Assembly: GCA_028705415.1 (NCBI GenBank)
Contig: JAQWDO010000014.1
Location: forward strand, 1 to 13,306
DNA from: Dehalococcoidales bacterium
GTDB lineage: Bacteria; Chloroflexota; Dehalococcoidia; Dehalococcoidales; CSSed11-197
Direction of reading: 5' to 3'
DNA: 13,306 nt
How positions within the stretch are numbered: position 1 is the stretch's first letter; the number at the start of each line of letters is the position of its first letter. Under the pieces are notes generated by a model that saw nothing but the letters and a program-made list of their open reading frames with translations, had not been told where the DNA came from and searched no databases. Below, one piece after another: positions 1 through 5,866 of this stretch. Both the position numbers and the translations under genes were made by a program.

Positions 1-69
1 GGCTGAGCCAATGGCGGCAAACAGAAACGCAGTCCTGCTGGACCATCTTTCACGAGTTGTTCCTGCCAA
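1..69 (-). CDS. Neurotransmitter:sodium symporter (NSS/SNF) family transporter, N-terminal fragment cut by the window edge
   Basis: Only the first 23 codons are inside the window; the gene continues past base 1. They encode MAGTTRERWSSRTAFLFAAI followed by GSA. The pattern R-E-x-W-x-(S/T)-R...F/I-L-A-A-x-G-S/N-A is the N-terminal signature of bacterial NSS transporters such as LeuT. It covers the gating Arg/Trp segment and the start of transmembrane helix 1. Members import amino acids or related amines with Na+ across the inner membrane. The start is TTG at 69, chosen because a full AAGGAGG (76-82 on the plus strand) lies 6 nt upstream and the motif begins directly after it. The gene is downstream of coaE on the same strand, but a 229-nt gap with its own promoter suggests separate transcription. 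The substrate cannot be told from this fragment. Confidence 0.78.
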   Translation of the reverse strand, partial: MAGTTRERWSSRTAFLFAAIGSA

Positions 70-262
70 GTTATTCCTCCTTTTCGAAAGTAAGAATTTT
101 TTAAGAGGTACCAAACCTGTTTTAATCGATTAGATTATCGGTTATATAAGCACCCCCTTTATTCAAGTTTATTACCACACATCGGGTGTTTGCTGATTAC
201 CAATTAATCTAAAAAACTGCTTTATTACTCGCAAAGACGGGCATTTAGCAAATATAAAAGGC

Positions 263-292
263 ATTGTAACCACACATATGCCTCTATGTCAA
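263..292 (-). promoter_or_regulatory. Sigma-A type promoter for the NSS transporter gene
   Basis: Read on the minus strand, TTGACA (287-292) is followed after 18 bp by TACAAT (263-268). That is a perfect -35 and a 5/6 -10. It begins only 6 bp past the coaE stop codon and points at the transporter start at 69, giving a leader of about 190 nt. The leader has no ORF I can support. It contains a small ACAC/GTGT hairpin near 175-190 and the 10-bp palindrome TAATCGATTA at 123-132. I could not match it to a known riboswitch or T-box. Confidence 0.6.
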
Positions 293-298
293 TATTCT

Positions 299-889
299 TT
301 AGCCGTATATTTGCTCAAATATTTGGGTTACAACTATTTTAAGGTCGGACAAATCTGTATTTGTATTGATTACTATATGTGCAAACTTTCTGCGTTCTCT
401 ATCGTCTATCTGTTCCTTAATGCGTTTAAGTGCCTTCTCTCTTGGAAGCCCGCGCTCTTCCAGCCTGGCAAGCCTGGTTTCCAGAGGCGCTTCGGTTACC
501 CATATTGCGTCAACCAGGTTTTGCCAGCCGGCTTCTATAAGCAGAGGCGCTTCTATGACAAACGGTTTATCCTTTGCTTTTGGTAAAGATTTGATTACTT
601 CCTCTATATGGCTGCGGATCAAAGGATGTAAAAGCCGGTTTAAAAACCTGGTTTCATAACGGGAAATAAAAACTCTCTTTGCCAGTTCTTCACGGTTTAC
701 AGTGCCGTTAGCCTGAATTATACCGGTGCCGAAGCGTTTCACCAGGCGGTTCCTGACAGCCTGGTTTTCTTCCAGTATACGGTGGCCAATTACATCTGCA
801 TTGATAACCTGGGCTCCCAGGTCGGCAAGAATGGCTGCAACTGTGCTTTTCCCACTGCCTATACCGCCGGTCAGGCCTATAATTTTCAT
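299..889 (-). CDS. coaE: Dephospho-CoA kinase
   Basis: CoaE phosphorylates the 3'-hydroxyl of dephospho-CoA with ATP, the last step of coenzyme A synthesis in the cytoplasm. The protein of 196 residues matches the family length of about 200. A Walker A loop GGIGSGKST lies at residues 8-16. It is followed by the CoaE-typical N-A-D-x-I-G-H segment (usually DAD), a HPLIR helix, IEAPLLIEAG in place of the commoner DVPLLFE, and the R-L-x-x-R-G-L lid region. The ATG at 889 is chosen because P-loop kinases of this family start about five residues before the first loop glycine. In-frame starts upstream exist (ATG at 892 and 901, TTG at 937). None of them, including 889, has a convincing Shine-Dalgarno sequence. 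It is divergent from hrcA across a 146-bp gap and upstream of an NSS transporter gene. Confidence 0.93.
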   Translation of the reverse strand: MKIIGLTGGIGSGKSTVAAILADLGAQVINADVIGHRILEENQAVRNRLVKRFGTGIIQANGTVNREELAKRVFISRYETRFLNRLLHPLIRSHIEEVIKSLPKAKDKPFVIEAPLLIEAGWQNLVDAIWVTEAPLETRLARLEERGLPREKALKRIKEQIDDRERRKFAHIVINTNTDLSDLKIVVTQIFEQIYG

Positions 890-908
890 CATTTTTGCCA
901 TTGCGGCA

Positions 909-937
909 AGTCTATCCCGTTGTGCTGCTCCAGTCAA
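909..937 (-). promoter_or_regulatory. Candidate coaE promoter, possibly giving a leaderless transcript
   Basis: On the minus strand TTGACT (932-937) is followed after exactly 17 bp by TAGACT (909-914), a 5/6 -35 and 4/6 -10. Transcription would begin near 902, next to the in-frame ATG at 901. That would suit the absence of any Shine-Dalgarno sequence before coaE. The -10 is mediocre, so this is only a candidate. Confidence 0.33.
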
Positions 938-957
938 GGGGTTTTATGCAAAATACC

Positions 958-986
958 TTGACAATAATCCAGCAGAATGCTAAATT
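958..986 (+). promoter_or_regulatory. Sigma-A type promoter of the hrcA-grpE-dnaK-dnaJ operon
   Basis: TTGACA (958-963), a perfect -35 hexamer, is followed after 17 bp by TAAATT (981-986), a 4/6 -10. The expected transcription start is near 993, inside the inverted repeat at 990-1016. This is the usual layout for CIRCE-controlled vegetative promoters, where bound HrcA blocks RNA polymerase. Confidence 0.75.
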
Positions 987-989
987 GAA

Positions 990-1016
990 TTAGCAATCTA
1001 ACCAAGAGATTGCTAA
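990..1016 (+). promoter_or_regulatory. CIRCE operator variant (HrcA binding site)
   Basis: TTAGCAATC (990-998), 9 bp, then GATTGCTAA (1008-1016): a perfect inverted repeat with the exact 9-9-9 spacing of CIRCE. The canonical arms are TTAGCACTC/GAGTGCTAA. This site differs at one position in each arm, and the two changes are complementary (C to A on the left, G to T on the right), so symmetry is kept. It starts 3 bp after the -10 element and ends 19 bp before the hrcA ATG. It should mediate HrcA repression and heat induction of the whole operon. Confidence 0.9.
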
Positions 1017-1035
1017 CTTGTTTGAGGGCAATATG

Positions 1036-2088
1036 ATGTTACGTCCAAGAACTGCCAGAGTGCTTAACTCAATAGTCAGCCAGTATATAGAGACGGCCAT
1101 GCCGGTTTCCTCTTCTGCAGTGCTGGCTGGTATAGACCTCGGTGTTTGTTCAGCAACCATCCGGAATGAAATGGCTGCCCTGGAGGAAGAAGGCTATATA
1201 AGCCGCCCGCATCACGCTGCCGGTTCTGTTCCTCTGGATAAAGGGTATCGGTATTATGTTGGCTCTCTGGCTCATATTGGCCTTCCCGTGGTTGAGCAAT
1301 TGCTTGTAAATCATCTGTTCCATCAGGTTGAAGACGAGATAGAAGAATGGATGGAGTTGGCGTGTACCCTGCTGGCACAGCAGGTTCGCAGCATTGCCAT
1401 GGTTACCCGTCCGGCAACGCCGGCAACCCGGTTCAAGCATATGGAGCTGATTGCTCTTCAGCCGAATCTTGCTTTGCTGGTTCTTGTACTCGAAGGCGCC
1501 AGAGTAAAACAGCAATTGATCAATCTGGATAAGACGCTGGAACAGGAAGAACTTTCCGCTATCGCCGGTAAGCTCAGTAATATTTACAAAGGAAAGAAAA
1601 CCGGTCAGATATCCTCAAGTAATGACGAACTCGAACCTTTGGAAAAAGCGGTAACCGAAATTGTTGTGCGTCTGATGCAATCCGAGAACCGGCAAAACCA
1701 GAAAGAATCATTTATTGATGGTCTTCCATATCTCCTCAGCCAGCCGGAATTTTCCCGGGGGGAAAACTTGGGCATAGTACTTAACCTGGTTGAACAAAAA
1801 CGTCTTACTGAATTGATGAATACAGTTCATACATCAGGCCACAGGGTGGATGTCGTTATCGGACAGGAAAACGAAGCGCAAGATGCTCGCGATTTCAGTC
1901 TGGTAATGAGCAAATATGGTGTTCCCGGTGAATTTACCGGGACGATTGGAGTGGTAGGCCCCAAGCGTATGCATTATTCAAAGGCCATTGCCTTTGTTGG
2001 TTACCTTTCGCTGGTAATGAGCAGGCTGGTTGCCGAGCTTTACGGCCGGGAAATTTCCAGACCGGATAACCACAGCGAAAAGAATTAG
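1036..2088 (+). CDS. hrcA: Heat-inducible transcription repressor HrcA
   Basis: HrcA binds CIRCE operators as a dimer and represses chaperone operons; its activity depends on the GroE chaperonin. The N-terminal winged helix contains SATIRNEMAALEEEGYI, followed by the wing HHAAGSVPLDKGYRYYV. The C-terminal domain ends with the family signature G-T-I-G-V-V-G-P-K-R-M-x-Y-S-K, then a helix rich in L-S-L-V-M-S. The 350 residues are normal length. The start is ATG 1036, with GAGGG (1024-1028) 7 nt upstream. ATG 1033 is 4 nt from it and TTG 1018 has no ribosome-binding site. The wing reads AGS where most HrcA proteins have AGR, and PL where most have PT. I recall a similar AGS wing in Dehalococcoides. 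It is the first gene of its operon and is likely autoregulated through the operator at 990-1016. Confidence 0.96.
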   Translation: MLRPRTARVLNSIVSQYIETAMPVSSSAVLAGIDLGVCSATIRNEMAALEEEGYISRPHHAAGSVPLDKGYRYYVGSLAHIGLPVVEQLLVNHLFHQVEDEIEEWMELACTLLAQQVRSIAMVTRPATPATRFKHMELIALQPNLALLVLVLEGARVKQQLINLDKTLEQEELSAIAGKLSNIYKGKKTGQISSSNDELEPLEKAVTEIVVRLMQSENRQNQKESFIDGLPYLLSQPEFSRGENLGIVLNLVEQKRLTELMNTVHTSGHRVDVVIGQENEAQDARDFSLVMSKYGVPGEFTGTIGVVGPKRMHYSKAIAFVGYLSLVMSRLVAELYGREISRPDNHSEKN

Positions 2089-2116
2089 CCAAAGCTGTTT
2101 TCAAGGAGGATTGGTA

Positions 2117-2716
2117 TTGAAACAGGAAAAGGAAAACCAGAAATACGACAGTGAAGAAGCCGGCGATGCCCAAATGCCGGAAGGAAAACCAGGAGCAGAG
2201 GATTTTACCTATGATTCGGCAGAAGAAGCCCTGAAAGCTGCTGAGGATAAAGCAAATGAGTATCTTGGCCGTTTGCAGAGAGCGCAGGCAGATTTTGTTA
2301 ATTACAAGAGGCGCGTAGAACAGGAACGTTCCGAATTTGTGCGCCAGGCTGGCGCTGATGTAATTCTGGGGATACTGCCTGTCCTGGACGACCTTGACCG
2401 CGCTCTTGAAGCAGTTCCTTCAGATGTCAAAGATCATTCCTGGACGGAAGGAATCAGGCATATCAGCCGGAAGCTGCATTCCGAGCTGGAAGCCCGCGGT
2501 TTGCAAAAGATGGAAGCAAAGGGCAAGGTTTTCGATCCCAATGTTCACGAATCGGTGGCACTGGCAAAAGGAGAGGAAGATATTGTGGTTGAAGAAATTA
2601 AACCCGGCTATATGTTGTATGACCGGGTTTTGCGTCCATGCAGTGTCATAGTCGGCAACGGGGAAGAGACAACTTGCTCTGAAGCAGATAATAAAACTAA
2701 AAGAAAACATCATTAA
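2117..2716 (+). CDS. grpE: Nucleotide exchange factor GrpE
   Basis: GrpE is a cytoplasmic dimer that releases ADP from DnaK and so resets the Hsp70 cycle. This protein has 199 residues. It has an acidic, low-complexity N-terminus, then a long charged helix (EEALKAAEDKANEYLGRLQR...NYKRR) for the dimer coiled coil. The core is LPVLDDLDRALEAVPSD, and the C-terminal beta domain reads FDPNVHESVALAKGEED...KPGYMLYDRVLRPCSV...VGNG. The start is TTG 2117: AAGGAGGA (2103-2110) lies 6 nt upstream, while the in-frame TTG 2111 directly abuts it. A farther upstream ATG at 2030 lies inside hrcA and is not needed. The gap from hrcA is 28 bp and the next gene is dnaK, so this is one operon. Confidence 0.95.
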   Translation: MKQEKENQKYDSEEAGDAQMPEGKPGAEDFTYDSAEEALKAAEDKANEYLGRLQRAQADFVNYKRRVEQERSEFVRQAGADVILGILPVLDDLDRALEAVPSDVKDHSWTEGIRHISRKLHSELEARGLQKMEAKGKVFDPNVHESVALAKGEEDIVVEEIKPGYMLYDRVLRPCSVIVGNGEETTCSEADNKTKRKHH

Positions 2717-2749
2717 TTATAGATTTTATTTGAGGAGGCAAATACATAC

Positions 2750-4675
2750 ATGGCAAAAGCAATCGGAATAGACCTGGGGACAACTTTCTCCTGCGTGGCA
2801 GTGATGGAAGGAGGTGAGCCAACTGTAATCCCAAATGCTGAGGGCAGCAGAACCACCCCTTCTGTAGTTGCGGTTTCCAAGAACGGGGAGAGGTTAGTTG
2901 GCCAGGTCGCCAAACGCCAGGCAACAACCAACCCGGATAATACAATTTATTCCATAAAGCGGTTTATGGGCCGTAAATGGACCGATCCGGCAGGCAGGGA
3001 ATTGCCGGTTGAGGAAGACGCAAAGCGTAAAACCTATAAAATCGGCCAGGCTGCCAACGGAGATGTCAGGGTTACAATGGGAGGCAAGGAATACTCTCCT
3101 CCCGAAGTGTCGGCGATGATTTTACAAAAGCTAAAGGCAGATGCGGAAGCATACCTTGGGGAAAAGGTAACCGAAGCTGTAATCACTGTACCGGCTTACT
3201 TCAACGACTCGCAGCGCCAGGCGACCAAGGACGCTGGAGAAATCGCCGGATTGAAAGTTTTGAGAATTATCAACGAGCCTACAGCGGCATCCCTGGCTTA
3301 CGGCCTTGATAAAAAAGGCGATGAAACAATTGCTGTCTATGACCTGGGGGGAGGCACTTTCGACATTTCCATTCTGGAGATAGGAGACGGTACTTTTCAG
3401 GTTAAATCCACCGCTGGTGATACCCACCTGGGCGGCGATGACTTTGATCAAAGAATTGTAGACTGGCTGATCGATGAGTTCAGGAAAGACCAGGGGATAG
3501 ATCTCAGCAAGGATAAAATGGCTCTTCAGCGCCTGCGTGAAGCAGCAGAAAAGGCGAAATGCGAGCTTTCTACCGTACAGCAGACCGATATTAACCTGCC
3601 GTTCATTACTGCCGATGCTTCAGGCCCCAAACATCTCAATTTCAACCTGACCCGGGCAAAGCTGGAGCAAATGGTAGGAGACCTGGTAGAAAAGTCCATG
3701 GAGCCATGCAAGCAGGCATTGAAGGATGCCGGGAAGACCGGCGCCCAGGTTGATGAAGTTATCCTGGTGGGCGGACAGACGCGTATGCCGCTGGTACAGC
3801 AGAAAGTAACCGAGTTCTTCGGCAAGGAGCCCCACAAGGGTGTTAATCCGGATGAAGTAGTTGCGGTTGGTGCTGCCATCCAGGCCGGTGTCCTCAAGGG
3901 CGATGTGAAAGACGTTCTCTTGCTGGATGTAACTCCGCTTACTCTTGGCATTGAAACTCTTGGCAGTGTTATGACACCGCTTATTCCCCGAAATACCACC
4001 ATCCCAACATCCAAGAGCCAGATATTCTCTACCGCCAGCGATAATCAGCCCAGTGTGGAGATTCATGTTTTGCAGGGTGAGAGGCCTATGGCTAACGATA
4101 ACCGGACGCTCGGCCGTTTTATGCTCGACGGCATACTTCCGGCGCCCAGGGGTGTTCCCCAGGTCGAGGTCACCTTTGATATTGATGCCAATGGTATTTT
4201 AAATGTTGGTGCAGTGGACAAGGGTACGGGCAAGCAGCAGAAGATTACCATTACTTCCTCATCGGGCTTGTCCAAGGAAGAAGTTGAAAAGATGAAGAAA
4301 GAAGCCGAACTGCATGCCAGCGAGGATACCAAACGCAAGGAAGAAATAGAAACCCGCAACATTGCGGATAATCTGGCATATACTGCAGAAAAAACCTTAA
4401 AGGAGCAAAAGGATAAGATCCCGGGAGATCTTGCCCAGGATCTTGAAACCAGGATCGGAGCCGTTAAAACTGCTCTTCAGGGGCAGGATGTTGAAGCAAT
4501 CAAAAGTGCTCAGCAGGAACTTTCCGACGTTATGCAGAAAGTTGGCTCGGCTGTTTATCAGCAGCCATCAGCTGGAGCTTCGGAATCCAGCGGGAGCGAG
4601 GAGGAGCCAGCCCCAGGAAGCGGTGATGGGAAATCCGATGAAGGCACCGTAGAAGGGGAATACCGGGAGGTATAA
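2750..4675 (+). CDS. dnaK: Molecular chaperone DnaK (Hsp70)
   Basis: DnaK is the ATP-driven Hsp70 that binds unfolded segments with DnaJ and GrpE. The 641 residues match the family length. The nucleotide-binding domain shows the phosphate-1 loop IGIDLGTTFS (5-14), TVPAYFNDSQRQATKDAG (146-163), phosphate-2 loop YDLGGGTFD (197-205) and VGGQTRMP (340-347). The interdomain linker is DVLLLDVTPLTL (388-399). The substrate domain and helical lid follow, ending in an acidic tail with GEYREV. The segment LREAAEKAKCELS...ITADASGPKH shows the insertion seen in Gram-negative type DnaK and missing from Firmicutes proteins. GAGGAGG (2732-2738) lies 11 nt before the ATG, slightly far. It is 33 bp after grpE. 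A candidate terminator follows it, so dnaK may be made in excess over dnaJ. Confidence 0.98.
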   Translation: MAKAIGIDLGTTFSCVAVMEGGEPTVIPNAEGSRTTPSVVAVSKNGERLVGQVAKRQATTNPDNTIYSIKRFMGRKWTDPAGRELPVEEDAKRKTYKIGQAANGDVRVTMGGKEYSPPEVSAMILQKLKADAEAYLGEKVTEAVITVPAYFNDSQRQATKDAGEIAGLKVLRIINEPTAASLAYGLDKKGDETIAVYDLGGGTFDISILEIGDGTFQVKSTAGDTHLGGDDFDQRIVDWLIDEFRKDQGIDLSKDKMALQRLREAAEKAKCELSTVQQTDINLPFITADASGPKHLNFNLTRAKLEQMVGDLVEKSMEPCKQALKDAGKTGAQVDEVILVGGQTRMPLVQQKVTEFFGKEPHKGVNPDEVVAVGAAIQAGVLKGDVKDVLLLDVTPLTLGIETLGSVMTPLIPRNTTIPTSKSQIFSTASDNQPSVEIHVLQGERPMANDNRTLGRFMLDGILPAPRGVPQVEVTFDIDANGILNVGAVDKGTGKQQKITITSSSGLSKEEVEKMKKEAELHASEDTKRKEEIETRNIADNLAYTAEKTLKEQKDKIPGDLAQDLETRIGAVKTALQGQDVEAIKSAQQELSDVMQKVGSAVYQQPSAGASESSGSEEEPAPGSGDGKSDEGTVEGEYREV

Positions 4676-4688
4676 AGGTTGAGGGGTA

Positions 4689-4726
4689 CGCCCCCTTTGG
4701 TTTAAAATAAACTGGCGGAGTTTTTT
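4689..4726 (+). terminator. Candidate intrinsic terminator between dnaK and dnaJ, with a competing hairpin
   Basis: CGCC (4689-4692) can pair with GGCG (4714-4717), and GTTTA (4700-4704) with TAAAC (4708-4712). GAG and six T residues (4721-4726) follow. The stem has an asymmetric internal loop and is not strong. Just upstream, AGGGG (4682-4686) can instead pair with CCCCT (4692-4696), using the same C run, so the two folds exclude each other. This could be a leaky terminator that lowers dnaJ relative to dnaK. It could also be only a mildly structured spacer. Confidence 0.42.
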
Positions 4727-4729
4727 ACA

Positions 4730-4761
4730 AGCCCCTCTTGCAGGTTAATGTGAGAGGGGCT
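4730..4761 (+). repeat. Nine-bp perfect hairpin in the dnaJ leader, overlapping a possible ribosome-binding site
   Basis: AGCCCCTCT (4730-4738) and AGAGGGGCT (4753-4761) are exact inverted copies around a 14-nt loop. No T run follows, so it is not an ordinary terminator. The 3' arm contains GAGGGG (4754-4759), a Shine-Dalgarno-like stretch 6 nt before an in-frame GTG at 4766. The hairpin would occlude that site when folded. It may regulate dnaJ translation or protect an mRNA end. Confidence 0.6.
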
Positions 4762-4780
4762 ATTGGTGGAAAAGATAAGA

Positions 4781-5866
4781 ATGGCAGTAAAAAGAGATTA
4801 TTACGAGGTTCTGGGAGTTTCAAAGAATGCTACTCCTGAGGATATAAAAAAAGCCTTCAGGCGTTTGGCCAAGGAACACCATCCGGACCGAAATCACGAA
4901 GATGGCTCAGCGGAGCGCTTCAAGGAGATAAACGAAGCCTACGAAGTGCTTTCTGATGAAGGCAAACGCAATACTTACGACCGCTTCGGGCATGCTGGAA
5001 ATGGAGCCCAGGACTTTGGCGGCTTTGGCGGTTTTGGGTTTAATGGATTCGGAGACATTTTTGATGCTTTCTTTGGTGCATCTGCTGAGGCAGAAACCGC
5101 TGCCCGGCCCGGCTCCGATATTCATGCCCGTGTAACCCTGACTTTCGAAGAAGCAGCGCTTGGTTGTGAAAAAGAAATTACTATAAATCGTGTTGTAAGC
5201 TGTTCACGTTGCCATGGTTCACGCAGTGAGCCGGGTTCCAACACATCCCGTTGTCCGGAATGCGATGGCCGGGGGCGGGTACAACGTGTACAGCAAAGCC
5301 TTTTTGGAAGGTTTACCAATATTGTCACCTGCCCGCGATGCGCTGGCGAAGGGCGTATTATCGAACAGCCCTGCAGTGAATGCCGCGGCTCGGGAAAAGA
5401 GCGGCGTCAGCACTCCGTAAAAGTCAATTTTCCGGCAGGCATTGATAATGGCAATGCAATCCGGCTTACGGGTGAAGGCGATGTTGGCGAAAAGGGCGGA
5501 CCTCACGGCAACGTATACATAACTGCAGAAGTGCAACCTCACAAATACTTCAGGCGTGAAGGATTCGATGTTCATTATGACCTGGAAATTAACTTCGCCC
5601 AGGCGGCACTGGGGTGCGAAATAGAAATACCCACTCTGTATGGAGATGAAAAACTGAAAGTGCCTTCCGGTACGCAATCTGGCACAGTGTTCAAGGTTAA
5701 AAACAAGGGCATCCGGCGCCTGCAGAGGTCAGGACAGGGAGATCAGCTGGTTAATTTGCGGGTATTAACCCCGGAAAAGCTGACCAGAGAGCAAAAGAAG
5801 CTTTTCGAGCAACTTCTAAACAGTTTTAATGGCGGCCAGCCCATCAAAAGAAAAGCCAAACACTAG
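4781..5866 (+). CDS. dnaJ: Co-chaperone DnaJ (Hsp40)
   Basis: DnaJ delivers substrates to DnaK and stimulates its ATPase. The layout is that of a full class A DnaJ. The J domain is at 5-70 with the catalytic HPD at 34-36. A Gly/Phe-rich linker follows (80-99, GFGGFGFNGFGD...). The zinc domain has four C-x-x-C repeats: CSRCHGSR (141-148), CPECDGRG (158-165), CPRCAGEG (184-191) and CSECRGSG (198-205). Only the first repeat lacks the final Gly. The C-terminal substrate domains complete 361 residues. The start is ATG 4781, because the family begins M-A-x-x-R-D-Y-Y-E-x-L-G-V. Its ribosome-binding site is weak (GGTGGA, 10 nt away). GTG 4766 or TTG 4763 would add five or six residues, and GAGGGG sits 6 nt before the GTG. 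Its stop codon overlaps that of gpsA on the other strand. Confidence 0.96.
   Translation: MAVKRDYYEVLGVSKNATPEDIKKAFRRLAKEHHPDRNHEDGSAERFKEINEAYEVLSDEGKRNTYDRFGHAGNGAQDFGGFGGFGFNGFGDIFDAFFGASAEAETAARPGSDIHARVTLTFEEAALGCEKEITINRVVSCSRCHGSRSEPGSNTSRCPECDGRGRVQRVQQSLFGRFTNIVTCPRCAGEGRIIEQPCSECRGSGKERRQHSVKVNFPAGIDNGNAIRLTGEGDVGEKGGPHGNVYITAEVQPHKYFRREGFDVHYDLEINFAQAALGCEIEIPTLYGDEKLKVPSGTQSGTVFKVKNKGIRRLQRSGQGDQLVNLRVLTPEKLTREQKKLFEQLLNSFNGGQPIKRKAKH

Noticed and set aside
123..132. Palindrome TAATCGATTA in the transporter leader as an operator
   Set aside because: Short AT-rich palindrome in AT-rich spacer; no second copy or partner regulator in the window.
278..586. Plus-strand open frame of 102 codons overlapping the coaE 3' end
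   Set aside because: It is antisense to coaE for most of its length, Cys/Tyr-rich without a recognisable domain, and starts inside the divergent transporter promoter.
1018..1035. TTG 1018 as the hrcA start
   Set aside because: It directly follows the CIRCE repeat and has no Shine-Dalgarno sequence, whereas GAGGG is well placed for ATG 1036.
3526..4014. Open reading frame of 162 codons antisense to dnaK (and others such as 3131-3451, 3620-4066 and 4063-4362)
   Set aside because: They lie entirely opposite a highly conserved dnaK, have no recognisable motifs and no ribosome-binding site that I could see; they are shadows of codon bias.
5219..5677. Open frame of 152 codons antisense to dnaJ
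   Set aside because: It is opposite the zinc-finger and C-terminal coding region of dnaJ, with no motif or upstream signal.
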